64,000 bases of DNA from Flavobacterium sp. YJ01 (lineage in GTDB: Bacteria; Bacteroidota; Bacteroidia; Flavobacteriales; Flavobacteriaceae): positions 62,001 to 126,000 of the forward strand of contig NZ_CP119757.1 in NCBI RefSeq assembly GCF_029320955.1, given 5' to 3'. Made by a program: the position numbers and the translations under genes. The notes beneath the pieces are model-generated. The model did no database searches and was not told the origin of the DNA. It worked only from the letters and a program-made list of their open reading frames with translations. Below, piece by piece: positions 51,174-61,393 of the stretch. The stretch's first letter is position 1. Every line of letters begins with the position of its first letter.

Positions 51174-52031
51174 TTAATTATTTATTACGATATCTGTGTT
51201 TTTCTGAGCTTCATCTCTTAAAGCATAAAAATCGATATTGAATGCTTCTTTGTAATATTTAACTACAAGTGCTTCTTTTGCTTTAATATTTGCTTTTGCG
51301 GTTGCATCTGTAACACCTGCTAAAATTGCATCATATTCTGCTTTTGAACTTGTTAAGATTGTTGCAGCAGTTTCTGCAAAATCTTCGTAAATATTCAATC
51401 TAGCATAACTGGTTATAAATCCTAAAGATCTTGAAGTTGCAATTGCCTCTACATACCAGCTTGAAGTATATCCTGATGGAGTTAACTTTGCCCAAGCTTG
51501 CTCATCAAAAGGTTTTGTTTGATTTAAAATATGAACATACTCATGCTGAATTGTATGAATAAATTGTGTCACGCTTGCTCTACTTTTTTTGTTTAAATTG
51601 TCTATTTGAAACAAAGAAACTCTTTGACCAGCTTCGGCAAGTCCTAATGTTACGGTACCATTTGTATTTAAGTTTACACCACCTACAAGTACAAATTCTC
51701 TTGGTGCGATTTTCTTAACAAATTCTTTTCCTCCAATAGTCGTGTAACTATCAATCCAGATTTTTTTAACCACTTCCATTGCTGGTTGCACTTTTGAAAC
51801 AAGAGGCGGATACAAATATTTATTATTATCTACCAAATTCTGATTCCATTCGTAATAAACATTAATGTTGTAAGGATCTAAAAAGTTAGTGCCAATCCAT
51901 TTATCCAAATCTGTTTTTACTGGAGTAGAAAAATCTAATTGACTTTCTTTTGGTTGATCTTCGTGAGCACAAGAAGCCATTAATAAAGCTCCTGCGATTA
52001 TTGCTGTTTTATATGTTTTAAATATTTTCAT
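51174..52031 (-). CDS. Substrate import-associated zinc metallohydrolase lipoprotein
   Basis: 285 residues with a lipoprotein signal (AIIAGALLMASCAHEDQ). Zinc-site motif IQHEYVHILNQ (HExxH) with a downstream Glu in YEDFAETAATIL. This family is known only beside SusC/SusD genes, where it is thought to cut the peptide or other substrate before import. Sits between susD and the DUF4302 gene. Confidence 0.9.
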   Translation of the reverse strand: MKIFKTYKTAIIAGALLMASCAHEDQPKESQLDFSTPVKTDLDKWIGTNFLDPYNINVYYEWNQNLVDNNKYLYPPLVSKVQPAMEVVKKIWIDSYTTIGGKEFVKKIAPREFVLVGGVNLNTNGTVTLGLAEAGQRVSLFQIDNLNKKSRASVTQFIHTIQHEYVHILNQTKPFDEQAWAKLTPSGYTSSWYVEAIATSRSLGFITSYARLNIYEDFAETAATILTSSKAEYDAILAGVTDATAKANIKAKEALVVKYYKEAFNIDFYALRDEAQKNTDIVINN

Positions 52032-52050
52032 ACTACTTTCAAATTAAAAA

Positions 52051-53535
52051 TTATCTAGGATTTTTTTCAATGCCATTATCAGACGCTCTAAGCGGAATTT
52101 GCAATGCTCTTCTTTTATCATCTTTTTCCAAGACATTACTTCTTACCACTTTTCCAAACTCAAGAGTATTATGTGTTACAACAAGATTAAAACGCTTAAT
52201 ATCAAACCATCTTAAACCTTCACGAATAAAATCTCTTCTTCTTGCTTCAACAATTGCTTTAATGTAAGAAGTCTGAAGAGGTGTTAATGAATAATATGGC
52301 GTAAATTCGTTTGCAATTACAGGGAATTTATTTGTTACAACAGTTTCATTCAATATATCTGTTGTTGCATTATAACCAGTAGTTCTAGTTCCTAAAAAGT
52401 ATCCTAATTCTGTATTCACTTCAGCAAATCTGTTTTTCATCACTAAAGCTTCGATTCTGTTTAAATACATTTCGTCATTACTAAACAATACTGTAGCAGT
52501 GTAAGGTTCTCCAGTACGTGAAGTTAAATTGGTATATTTAAAATACTCATAAAGTTTAGGAACAAATACATTTATACCTCCATAATATTGCCCATTTGGT
52601 CTAATAACATTCGCTTTAGCCCAAATATTAGTTTGAACACCAAATATCTCATCTGATTTATTTCCTGGAAGAGCAAATCTGTAAGAAGCTGATCTATTAG
52701 CGATTGAATTCGGGTAATCAACCAATAAATTAGTTTCTTGTTCTACTCTTGAATATTCAATAGGCATTTGAGCAAAAGCAGCAGCATAAAAAGCTGGATA
52801 ATTTCTAAGTTTTGTTGGTTTAGAACCAAGTCCTTCGGTAAATTCAAGAACTTTATCCCAGTCTCCTTTTATCAGATAAAAACGAGCAGCAAAAGCTTTT
52901 GCAGCATCAATCGTAAAGTGGTATTTAGGTTCTTTATACTCATTTGTTACATATTTCATACCTTCCGTAAGATCTTGTTCGATAAAAGTAAATACCTCTT
53001 GAACAGTATTACGTTTGTATTTTACCAACAATTCTGTTTCTGGCTTTGTAATGTACGGAACACCTAAATCTGTCGCTGCTGTTGCAGGATTATAACGATT
53101 TGACCACAATGAAACCAACATAAAATGATTGTAAGCTCTAGCAATTAAAGCTTCACCTTTTTGCGGATTTAAAGTTGCTGGACTTCCTAATTTTTCAATA
53201 GCATCTAATGCTTGGTTTGCCGCGGCAATAGCTTCATAAGACGCCATCCAGAATGCATTTTCGCTATCCAATCCAATTTGAGATTGCATTTCCCAATTGT
53301 AACTTTCTTCGTTTATGATACTTGTAGATTGAACTTCTGTATCGTAAACATTGTCAGACATAACTTCTGCAATAGGGAAATAAGATCTATTTGGATAAGC
53401 AGTTACTAATAATTCTGATATTTTTTCAGGAGTATCTATTTGTGTTCTGTTGTCTGGTATTTCTGAAAGAAAATCATCACAACTACTAAAACCAACTAGC
53501 AATAATAATGATAGTGTTATTTTTATATTTTTCAT
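52051..53535 (-). CDS. SusD/RagB-family nutrient-binding lipoprotein
   Basis: 494 residues from ATG 53535; a TTG two codons earlier is possible but less likely. Lipoprotein signal ends in LVGFSSCDDF. SusD features: SEIPDNRTQIDTPEKISELL near the N-terminus, the TPR-like helical part (GEALIARAYNHFMLVSLWSNRY), and the C-terminal EARRRDFIREGLRWFDIKRFNLVV. Surface partner that forms a lid over the SusC channel encoded just upstream (15-base gap). Confidence 0.95.
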   Translation of the reverse strand: MKNIKITLSLLLLVGFSSCDDFLSEIPDNRTQIDTPEKISELLVTAYPNRSYFPIAEVMSDNVYDTEVQSTSIINEESYNWEMQSQIGLDSENAFWMASYEAIAAANQALDAIEKLGSPATLNPQKGEALIARAYNHFMLVSLWSNRYNPATAATDLGVPYITKPETELLVKYKRNTVQEVFTFIEQDLTEGMKYVTNEYKEPKYHFTIDAAKAFAARFYLIKGDWDKVLEFTEGLGSKPTKLRNYPAFYAAAFAQMPIEYSRVEQETNLLVDYPNSIANRSASYRFALPGNKSDEIFGVQTNIWAKANVIRPNGQYYGGINVFVPKLYEYFKYTNLTSRTGEPYTATVLFSNDEMYLNRIEALVMKNRFAEVNTELGYFLGTRTTGYNATTDILNETVVTNKFPVIANEFTPYYSLTPLQTSYIKAIVEARRRDFIREGLRWFDIKRFNLVVTHNTLEFGKVVRSNVLEKDDKRRALQIPLRASDNGIEKNPR

Positions 53536-53549
53536 AATCAATTTATTAT

Positions 53550-56500
53550 TTAGAATGAAAGATTAATTGCAAAAGTATATTGTGCCGTGATTGGGAAAGC
53601 TACCCCACCAGTATTACGGAATTCAGGATCTTGTCCGTTTAATTTTTTGTCTGAATAAATCAACCATGGATTTACTGCAGAACCTTTTAAATTAAATGTT
53701 GCTAAACCTAACTTTCTTTTGTATTCGCTTGGAAATTCCCAGCTAAGAGAGATATTTTTCAATCTTACGAAATCACCGCTTGCAATTCTAGCATCAGAAA
53801 AATTATAAGTATTATAAGCAATTTGTAAATCATTAGCTCCATAATTTCTATTTAGTAATCTATCCGCGATAACTGGAACATTTGTAAAGTTTTCATCACC
53901 AGGATTAATCCATCTGTTAGCAAAATCTTTCGTAAAAACAGTTTGATCATTGTAAGTATTACTGTAAACTGGGTTTAATCTCACTTTGTTTCCACCTGAT
54001 CCAACTACAAATACATATAAAGACCAGCTTTTGTAAGTAAATGTATTTGCAAGACCAACTGATTTATTTGGCTCAACAGAACCTTCATATTTCAAATACT
54101 TAGTTACATCGTTAGTATCTTGGAAATTAGCATCTGTGATGTTATTATCAGCACCATCTTGTAATTTAAAAGTTGGTAATCCTTCGTTGTTTAATCCTGT
54201 AAATTGATAAGAATACAATGAGTTTCTAGGATGCCCAACTGTATTTCCACCATTAGTCGCAATTAAATCAAATACTGCTGGTTTGTTTGCCAGTTTAGTA
54301 ATTTTTTGGTCGTAAACAGAAAAGTTTAATGTAGTCGACCATTTAAAATCTTTTGAACTAATGTTTTGAGTTGTAATACCAAGCTCAACCCCTTTAGTTT
54401 CCATGTCTGCGTTGTTACCTTGTTTAACAGATTCTCCTCCTACTCCAGAAGTAATTACGTAATCGATCAAATCAAAAGCTTTACGTTGGTAAACATCTGT
54501 AGTAAGTTGTACTCTGTTGTTGAACATTCCAAGATCTAAACCAATATTTGTTTCATATTGTTTTTCCCAAGTCAAATCTTTGTTTTGTAAATCTTCTATA
54601 CGAATTGCATTTTCTCTATCGCTAGTTTGAAAACGATTAGCTATATAACTTTTGTAAATTGCTAATGAGTTAGTTGCAGGTCCCGCAGTAGCAGTTAAAC
54701 CATAAGAAGCTCTCAGTGCCAAAGTATTGATATCTTCAACATTTTTCATGAAATTTTCTTCTTTGATGTTCCATTTACCACTTACAGTATAAGTTGGCAA
54801 CCATCTTGAAGATCCTGTATCACCTTGTCTGTTAGAACCATCATAACGACCTGTAACAGAAGCTGTATAACGACGATCGTATGTGTATCCTACTTTTCCG
54901 AAGAAACCAACTGTACGCTCTCTTTCAGCTCCAAATTCATAATAAGAGTTTCCTTCATTTACCAATTTTTCAATCATTTTAGGATCGATAAAAGCACTAA
55001 GTCCTTTTTCAAATTGAATTCCAGCAGCAGTAAAGTTGTCATTATTTCTATCAACTGATCTAAACTCTGTTCCAAAGAAACCTTCTAATTCATGTTTATC
55101 GCTAAATGTATTTCTATAAGTAACACTATTTCTAACATTATATGAAGTCATATCATTAGTATATTTTCTTAAGAAACCACCGTAAGGCAATACTGAAACT
55201 TTAGGTGCAGTTAAATCGTTTGGATTTTGGTATAAAAATACGTTATCTCTTTGAATCTGAGTATTTAAAGTTTCTCCAACACCCGCATTGTAAGCTCCTA
55301 CAACATTCGAACCTTCGTAGATTTTATGTTCTCTTGAAGTATTAGCATAACGAGCAGAACCTGTAAAGTTGTAAGTTAAATTTTTAGCTAATTTATATTC
55401 TAAATCTGCCTGAAAACGAATGTCTTTTACTTTAATTCCAAGAGTATTATTTTTTAACTCATTAAGAATATTCATTGGAGCCCAGTTGTTTTGGTAATAT
55501 TCTAAATTACCATTTTCATCATAAGGTCTAAGTGTTCTACTTGTACTTAAAACATAATTGAATGGGTTAATATCGAAATCTCTAGTAATTTTACCAAATA
55601 CAACATCATTTTTACTTTCGTAAGTACCAGGAGCTTCTTGATCACGAATAGATCCTAGTGTAGATAATGTAATGTTTAATCTGTCATTGATATAAAATGT
55701 TCCTTTAATATTAGAAGAAATTTGTTTTACATTATCTGCCAAAGTCCATCCTGGATCTGTATAATAACCTAAAGAAGCATAAAATGTATTATTTTTTCCT
55801 CCGCCAGAAAAACTTAATGAATGGTTTTGAGTAATAGATGGTCTAAACAAAACTTTGAACCAATCTGTATTTCCTAATTCGTATTTTTTCAAAAATTCAT
55901 TGATATAAGGCTGTTCATTTCTAACACCAAATTGACCATTAGAACTATCGTATAAATTAATTTGTTTAGCCAAAATACCATAAACACCACTGAATCTAGC
56001 CGTTAAAGAAGAGCTTTGATCCAAATAGCCTTTTGCTCTCATTTCTTGAAAAACACTCATAGATTCTTGAGAATTTAAGATATCGTATTGCGTGTAGTTT
56101 GGTACGCTTCTAACCGTGTTTTCAACAGAATAATTAATTTTTAAAGGAGAATCTCTTCTTCCTTGTTTAGTTGTTACAACAACAACTCCATTTAAAGATC
56201 TTGAACCATAGATTGAGGTAGCAGATGCATCTTTAAGAATTTCAATACTTTGAATATCATTTGCATTTAATCCCGCAACAGCAGAACTTAATAATGTCGC
56301 TGAGTTACCAGAAGCTAAATCTGCAAAAGTTACATTGATAATATCTTCTTGAACAACACCATCAATAACCCATAATGGTTTTGTATCTCCAAAAATTGAA
56401 GAAGAACCACGGACAGTAATTTTAGGAGTTGCACCGAAAGATCCTGTAACGTTTTGTACAGTAACCCCAGCAGCTTTTCCTTCAATCATTCTACTCACGT

Positions 56501-57263
56501 CTACTACTCCATCAACTTTTAATTCAGCACCAGAAATTTTACTGATAGCTCCTGTAAACGTTCTTTTTGAAGTCTTTTCGTAACCAGTTGTAATTACAAC
56601 CTCTTTAAGATCTTGACCAGCTTCTGTTAAAACAACAGTTGGTGTATTATTCTCAATTCCAATTTCTTTAGTTTCCATACCAACATAAGAAATTACAAGA
56701 CGCGTAACATTAGCTGGCATTTCGATAACGAAATTTCCATCAAAATCTGTTAATACAGCAGTTTTTGTTCCTTTTGCCATAACAGTTGCTCCAGGAAGCG
56801 GACTTCCAGTTTGATCTGTTACTTTTCCTTTAATGATCGGACCAAAAGTCAAAAGTTCAAATAATGAATCGTGATTATTGGCATTCGAAAAAGAAGCAAC
56901 CGAACTTTTTTGAAGCACAATTTGATTGCTAACCTCCGAAAAAGTTATATTAAAAGGCACTAATATTCTGCTAAGAATACTAGCTAGAGTTTCTTGATTC
57001 GCTTCTATACTTACTTTTTCTGCAAGTTGAGGAAGTCTAGAATTATAAGAAAATTTTACACGAGCAGATTTTTCGATTTTTGATAAAGCATTGTCTAAAG
57101 TTAGATTTTCAAGTGTAATTGTAACTTTAGTATCTAGTTTTTTCTGCCCGTTTACATTATTTGCAAATGTAACACTTGAAAAGACAAGTGCTAACACAAA
57201 CTGAAACAGCGTTATTTTCATGATTTGGTGAAGTAATCGTTGCTTGACAACAGGTTTTTTCAT
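53550..57263 (-). CDS. SusC/RagA-family TonB-linked outer membrane protein with signalling (STN) domain
   Basis: 1237 residues. Signal peptide, then an STN domain (about 45-115: TITLENLTLDNALSKIEKSA), a carboxypeptidase-like beta domain (about 145-225: IKGKVTDQTGSPLPGATVMAKG), the plug (GADLK..IEGKAAGVTVQ, ILKDASATSIYGSRSLNG) and a 22-strand barrel ending FAINLSF with a terminal Phe. The STN domain marks it as a transducer that passes a surface signal to the FecR anti-sigma encoded upstream. The substrate is unknown; the metallohydrolase next door points to a peptide-containing ligand. Confidence 0.95.
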   Translation of the reverse strand: MKKPVVKQRLLHQIMKITLFQFVLALVFSSVTFANNVNGQKKLDTKVTITLENLTLDNALSKIEKSARVKFSYNSRLPQLAEKVSIEANQETLASILSRILVPFNITFSEVSNQIVLQKSSVASFSNANNHDSLFELLTFGPIIKGKVTDQTGSPLPGATVMAKGTKTAVLTDFDGNFVIEMPANVTRLVISYVGMETKEIGIENNTPTVVLTEAGQDLKEVVITTGYEKTSKRTFTGAISKISGAELKVDGVVDVSRMIEGKAAGVTVQNVTGSFGATPKITVRGSSSIFGDTKPLWVIDGVVQEDIINVTFADLASGNSATLLSSAVAGLNANDIQSIEILKDASATSIYGSRSLNGVVVVTTKQGRRDSPLKINYSVENTVRSVPNYTQYDILNSQESMSVFQEMRAKGYLDQSSSLTARFSGVYGILAKQINLYDSSNGQFGVRNEQPYINEFLKKYELGNTDWFKVLFRPSITQNHSLSFSGGGKNNTFYASLGYYTDPGWTLADNVKQISSNIKGTFYINDRLNITLSTLGSIRDQEAPGTYESKNDVVFGKITRDFDINPFNYVLSTSRTLRPYDENGNLEYYQNNWAPMNILNELKNNTLGIKVKDIRFQADLEYKLAKNLTYNFTGSARYANTSREHKIYEGSNVVGAYNAGVGETLNTQIQRDNVFLYQNPNDLTAPKVSVLPYGGFLRKYTNDMTSYNVRNSVTYRNTFSDKHELEGFFGTEFRSVDRNNDNFTAAGIQFEKGLSAFIDPKMIEKLVNEGNSYYEFGAERERTVGFFGKVGYTYDRRYTASVTGRYDGSNRQGDTGSSRWLPTYTVSGKWNIKEENFMKNVEDINTLALRASYGLTATAGPATNSLAIYKSYIANRFQTSDRENAIRIEDLQNKDLTWEKQYETNIGLDLGMFNNRVQLTTDVYQRKAFDLIDYVITSGVGGESVKQGNNADMETKGVELGITTQNISSKDFKWSTTLNFSVYDQKITKLANKPAVFDLIATNGGNTVGHPRNSLYSYQFTGLNNEGLPTFKLQDGADNNITDANFQDTNDVTKYLKYEGSVEPNKSVGLANTFTYKSWSLYVFVVGSGGNKVRLNPVYSNTYNDQTVFTKDFANRWINPGDENFTNVPVIADRLLNRNYGANDLQIAYNTYNFSDARIASGDFVRLKNISLSWEFPSEYKRKLGLATFNLKGSAVNPWLIYSDKKLNGQDPEFRNTGGVAFPITAQYTFAINLSF

Positions 57264-57480
57264 AATTTTGGTTTGTTTTGATTAATACTATTCGAGTGTA
57301 TTTTAAGAAACATCATAAATTACTCTTTACAGAGAGTGATTTAATCTATTTAAGTGTCGATCATGTTACAGCATTTTCGGCACTTTTTTTATGTATCGAT
57401 TTTTTACATAGGCAGTTAAATATTTTTTTTTTGGACAATCAGTTCGGTTTTGGTTTCTTTATTTTATTGAATCTCAAAAA
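57264..57480. other. Spacer between fecR and susC
   Basis: 217 bp. Holds an imperfect dyad AAGTGTCG...CGGCACTT at about 57350-57388, which on the plus strand is followed by seven T. Expected to contain the promoter recognised by the locus's own sigma factor, but I cannot identify it. Confidence 0.4.
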
Positions 57481-58596
57481 TCAATTACAACCAGAAGTAG
57501 TAATTACAATTTGATTTCCATTCATTTCATAATTGCTGTCATTGCCAATGCTTTTACAGATAATTTTAAGTTTTTCTGCCAAAGGCTGGTCACTTAAAGA
57601 AGTTGTTAGTCGGCAATCTTTTAATTTATCTTTCGGATAATCAATATCAACCACATAAGCCTGTTCAATAGTTTCTAAAATTTGTGCAACTGGAATATCC
57701 GTAAATTCAAAACTCAATTGCTCAATATTTCTAACGCTATTTACCAAAATCGGATCTTCGGTAATATTTGTTATTTTACTGAAAACAAAATCTTTACGAA
57801 CAAAACGCAAAGCTTGATTAGGAAGCAAAACAATCTCTTGGGACTTATCAGAGCCAATTAAATCATTAGATTTTACCCTTACTTTACCGGTACGAACTAG
57901 AACTTCCACGTTTTGCTGGTCTGGAAAAGCTTTAATTCTAAAACTTGTACCAACAACCCTTGTCACTATCTCGTTAGCATAAACGAAGAAAGGCTTTTTT
58001 GGATTTTTACTAATTTCAAAGAAACCTTCGCCGGATAAATACACCTTTCTTTCATTTCCGGTAAAGATTTTAGGGTAACTTAATTTACTATTTGGCTGTA
58101 ATAAAACTGAACTTCCATCAGATAAAGTAACAGTTTGAGATTTTTCAGTGTTATTGGTTTGTTCTACCAAACCTTCATCGTTTTCTTCGACAAGTTCTTT
58201 GTATGTAACTACATTATCCTGTGGCAACATATCGCTTTTGAAAAACCATGCCGAAAAAACACCGACAAGAATAGCAGCAGCAATACCACTTATCCAGTAG
58301 CGCTGTATTTTTAGTTTTTTAATTTTTAAAGTTTTTAGAGAAGCTAATTCTCTATGTTCAATCTTTAGCCAAGTTTTCTTTAAAGCTTCATGAACATCAT
58401 TTGAAGTTAATTTAGAATCAGGAACTTTCATTGCTAACAACAAAAGTCTTGCATCTTCGACCAATTTGGCTCTTTCAAGATTTTCTAAAGTCCATTCTTC
58501 CCAGCCTTGCTCATCAACTTTAGATAAAATCCATAATTGAAAAGATTCATCAGCTAAGAAGTCTTCTATTTCGGTAAAATTGTTACGTTTTTGCAT
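57481..58596 (-). CDS. FecR-family anti-sigma / signal transducer
   Basis: 371 residues. Cytoplasmic helical N-terminus (about 1-85), one membrane helix (about 102-123, RYWISGIAAAILVGVFSAWFF) and a periplasmic FecR domain (TVTLSDGSSVLLQPNSKLSYP, GEGFFEISKNPKKPFFVYA, VLLPNQALRF) followed by a C-terminal secretin-like SusC-interacting domain (FEFTDIPVAQILETIEQAYVVDI). Receives the signal from the STN domain of SusC and controls the sigma factor encoded 90 bases upstream. Confidence 0.93.
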   Translation of the reverse strand: MQKRNNFTEIEDFLADESFQLWILSKVDEQGWEEWTLENLERAKLVEDARLLLLAMKVPDSKLTSNDVHEALKKTWLKIEHRELASLKTLKIKKLKIQRYWISGIAAAILVGVFSAWFFKSDMLPQDNVVTYKELVEENDEGLVEQTNNTEKSQTVTLSDGSSVLLQPNSKLSYPKIFTGNERKVYLSGEGFFEISKNPKKPFFVYANEIVTRVVGTSFRIKAFPDQQNVEVLVRTGKVRVKSNDLIGSDKSQEIVLLPNQALRFVRKDFVFSKITNITEDPILVNSVRNIEQLSFEFTDIPVAQILETIEQAYVVDIDYPKDKLKDCRLTTSLSDQPLAEKLKIICKSIGNDSNYEMNGNQIVITTSGCN

Positions 58597-58686
58597 CTTA
58601 CTATTAAGGTTACAAAAACATAGAGGACACTTTTTTTATTATATACTCACCTATTTAAGATTTTTTTTTGATTTTTTCTTAAAATT

Positions 58687-59292
58687 TTACAAAACCCCTG
58701 AATATATAAGGATTAACAAAGGAATACTTCCCTTCCACTCTTTACGCAAACTTAATAAACCACGATGCAATAAATTATTTGCAGATTGATAATTAACGTC
58801 TAACAAATCTGCTATTTGGTCTACGCTCAAACCTTGATGATAGCGTAAATACAAAGCTTCTTTCTGACGTTCAGGCAAATCATTTAGTAATTTATTAAGA
58901 TGCAAAACTCGTTCAGCAGTTATTTCATCTTCTACTAAATTGTTTTCTATAGAAAAATCAAATAAAAATTCTAAAACATCTGTAGTTGCAGTTTTTCTAA
59001 ATACATGATCTCTTTCGTGAAGACGAGCAATTCTTTTTCTAACACTAGAAAGCAAATAAGCTTTTACGACAACATTGTCTTGCAATGAATTACGATAAAG
59101 CCAAATATCAGCAAAAACGTCCTGAATACAATCTTGTACTTTTTCAGCAAATGGACAAAGTGAGTTGCCGTAATTAATTAAATCACGATAATATTTCTCA
59201 AAAAGTAATGAGAAAGATCTTTCATCACCATTCTTTAAATTATTCCAAAGAATAAAATCATCTAGCATTTTGTTTTTTAAAATTTGGCTCAT
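58687..59292 (-). CDS. ECF RNA polymerase sigma factor
   Basis: 201 residues. Region 2 (about 24-90: FSLLFEKYYRDLINYGNSLC and CIQDVFADIWLYRNSL) and region 4 (about 130-190: LNDLPERQKEALYLRYHQGLSVDQIADLL, VNYQSANNLLHRGLLSLRK). Works with the FecR anti-sigma next door to switch on the SusCD operon. Odd feature: the C-terminus ends in a hydrophobic tail (GSIPLLILIYSGVL) not needed for DNA binding. ATG at 59292; a second Met at residue 9 is an alternative start. Confidence 0.93.
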   Translation of the reverse strand: MSQILKNKMLDDFILWNNLKNGDERSFSLLFEKYYRDLINYGNSLCPFAEKVQDCIQDVFADIWLYRNSLQDNVVVKAYLLSSVRKRIARLHERDHVFRKTATTDVLEFLFDFSIENNLVEDEITAERVLHLNKLLNDLPERQKEALYLRYHQGLSVDQIADLLDVNYQSANNLLHRGLLSLRKEWKGSIPLLILIYSGVL

Positions 59293-59866
59293 ATTAAATT
59301 CAACTTTGAGATGTAAAAATCAAATCATCTTAAAAAATGTTTCTTAAAATAAAATAAATTCTATTGAAGAAATTAATGCTGATAAAATTTCAAATTCATT
59401 TAAAATAAACCTTAAAAACGCAATCATTTATTTAACAAAAATTAAACAGGATTTTTACATTTCTGAGTAGCTTAAATTCATACAAAATGAATCAAATTTT
59501 AACAATATTTTTTGTTTTTGTGTGATAAATATAGAAAAGCAAATGTTAAAAAACCAATTAGCTATAAAAAAAAGAAGCTTTTTCTAAATTTATCAGTATT
59601 TGCGGTATTTTTTTTACTTAATCTTAAATTTACTATATGTTAAGTTTTAATTAACTAAAAAGGATTGTTTAATTGGGCTCCAAAAAGCTCTTTGCTACCT
59701 AAATTTCAATTCCTACAAAATTGATGTATTAAAAGAAACTTAGTTTTTAAAAATTATATCTTAAAACAATTAATGCTTATTATTTCATTTAATATAAATA
59801 TTCACATAAAAAAAAGCCTTACTAATAAACTAGTAAGGCTTTAAATATTTCAATAAAATAAAAACT
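59293..59866. other. Gene-free AT-rich stretch upstream of the sigma gene
   Basis: 570 bp. Apart from a terminator hairpin at 59813-59842 for the gene at 59867, I see only AT-rich DNA. No open frame of note, no tRNA-like structure. The sigma gene promoter should be here; no TAnnTTTG match is clear. Confidence 0.4.
59813..59842 (-). terminator. Terminator after the GIY-YIG-like gene
   Basis: AAAGCCTTACTA pairs perfectly with TAGTAAGGCTTT around a 6-base loop; minus strand continues with a T run. Confidence 0.85.
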
Positions 59867-60298
59867 TTAAAAAGCTACATTCCATCTAGGTAATTTTCCA
59901 TTTTCATCTAAGAAATTTTGCAAAACCTGCCCTTCAACCGCTGTTGGAATTGCTTTTACATCTCCGGTAAAAGTTTCATACCACACAACTTCTAACTCAG
60001 AAATATTTTCTAATTTCATCTGTGCTGGCCAAGAATATTTTCTACCCGTTTTTGCAAACTGGTGTCCGTTTACAATTTTATCGTATAACCCACCATTTTT
60101 GCTTTTTAAAGTTCCATCATTCTGAACAGTTCCCGTAGAACCAACCATAATTAATTCTTTTTCTTCACCTTCAACTGCATAAACAATAAAAATTCCAGCA
60201 CTTCCTTCTGGAGCATTGCAAGCTTGTTCTAAACTATCTTCTACTGTAAAAGCAAAACTGTTGCTCACTTTAAATTTTTCTAAATCTTTACTCATCAT
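59867..60298 (-). CDS. GIY-YIG-like small protein, unknown function
   Basis: 143 residues, cytoplasmic. The arrangement GIFIVYAVEGEEKELIMVGSTG resembles the first two strands of GIY-YIG nucleases (GIY ... YVGSTG), and further along VEGQVLQNFLDENGKLPRWN has the Glu and the terminal P-x-x-N seen in that fold. The first Tyr and the helix Arg are not clearly kept, so activity is uncertain. Two consecutive ATGs at the start (60298, 60295). Single gene with terminators on both sides. Confidence 0.6.
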   Translation of the reverse strand: MMSKDLEKFKVSNSFAFTVEDSLEQACNAPEGSAGIFIVYAVEGEEKELIMVGSTGTVQNDGTLKSKNGGLYDKIVNGHQFAKTGRKYSWPAQMKLENISELEVVWYETFTGDVKAIPTAVEGQVLQNFLDENGKLPRWNVAF

Positions 60299-60375
60299 TT
60301 TTCTTTTAAGCTTCTAAGATACTAAGGATCTAAGATGCTAAGTTTTTTCTTTATATCCTTAGTATTACAAAATGT

Positions 60376-60407
60376 AAAAAAGTCTCAACATAAATTGAGA
60401 CTTTTTT
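60376..60407. terminator. Terminator after sucD
   Basis: AAAAAAGTCTCAA pairs perfectly with TTGAGACTTTTTT, 27 bases past the sucD stop. Between it and the next gene (60299-60375) is another low-complexity stretch of CTAAGAT/ACTAAGG words. Confidence 0.85.
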
Positions 60408-60434
60408 GAATGTATTATTTTAAATATTTGGAAA

Positions 60435-61307
60435 TTATCCAAGTACTTCTTTTACTTTTTTACCAATTTCAGCTGGTGAATCAACAACGTGAATTCCGTT
60501 GTCTCTCATGATTTGTTTTTTAGCAGCAGCTGTATCATCAGAACCACCAACAATAGCACCTGCGTGCCCCATTGTTCTACCAGCAGGAGCAGTTTCTCCA
60601 GCGATAAATCCAATAACTGGTTTACGGTTTCCATCAGCTTTTACCCATCTTGCAGCATCAGCTTCAAGTTGACCACCAATTTCACCAATCATAATGATTG
60701 CTTCGGTTTCTGGATCGTTCATTAATAATTCAACAGCTTCTTTAGTAGTAGTTCCAATAATTGGATCTCCACCAATACCGATTGCTGTAGTGATTCCTAA
60801 ACCTTGTTTTACAACTTGATCAGCAGCTTCGTAAGTTAAAGTTCCTGATTTAGAAACGATTCCAACAGTTCCTTTTTTGAAAACGAAACCTGGCATAATA
60901 CCAACTTTAGCTTCACCTGGAGTAATAACACCTGGACAGTTAGGGCCGATTAATCTTGAATTTCTTTCTTTAACATAATTATTTGCTTTAATCATGTCTG
61001 CTACAGGAATCCCTTCTGTAATAGCAATAATTACTTTAATTCCAGCATCAGCAGCTTCCATAATTGCATCAGCAGCAAAAGCTGGCGGAACAAAAATGAT
61101 AGAAGTGTCAGCTCCAGCTTGATCAACAGCGTCTTTTACTGTATTAAAAACCGGACGATCTAAATGGCTAGTCCCTCCTTTTCCTGGAGTAACACCACCA
61201 ACAACATTAGTACCGTACTCAATCATTTGAGAAGCGTGGAAAGTTCCTTCGCTTCCTGTAAATCCCTGAACAATTATTTTGGAATCTTTATTAACTAAAA
61301 CACTCAT
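60435..61307 (-). CDS. sucD: Succinyl-CoA synthetase, alpha subunit
   Basis: 290 residues. CoA-binding Rossmann fold ([34 protein letters not shown]), [22 protein letters not shown] and the phosphohistidine loop [16 protein letters not shown]-cycle enzyme. The beta subunit gene sucC is not adjacent; in Bacteroidota the two are commonly apart and sucD lies beside lipid A and efp genes as here. A -7 element (TATTTTTG) lies 36 bases upstream. Confidence 0.96.
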   Translation of the reverse strand: MSVLVNKDSKIIVQGFTGSEGTFHASQMIEYGTNVVGGVTPGKGGTSHLDRPVFNTVKDAVDQAGADTSIIFVPPAFAADAIMEAADAGIKVIIAITEGIPVADMIKANNYVKERNSRLIGPNCPGVITPGEAKVGIMPGFVFKKGTVGIVSKSGTLTYEAADQVVKQGLGITTAIGIGGDPIIGTTTKEAVELLMNDPETEAIIMIGEIGGQLEADAARWVKADGNRKPVIGFIAGETAPAGRTMGHAGAIVGGSDDTAAAKKQIMRDNGIHVVDSPAEIGKKVKEVLG

Positions 61308-61342
61308 GATATATATTTTATGTAGTTTTTAAATTTGTGTTG

Positions 61343-61350
61343 CAAAAATA
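61343..61350 (-). promoter_or_regulatory. Candidate -7 promoter element of sucD
   Basis: Minus-strand TATTTTTG matches TAnnTTTG. Confidence 0.45.
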
Positions 61351-61393
61351 AGGTTTTGTAATGTATTTTGCCTCTTTTATTGTCAAAAAAATA

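Noticed and set aside
60299..60375. Short open frames in the CTAAGAT-rich gap
   Set aside because: They arise from repeated words containing many stops in the other frames and have no start context.
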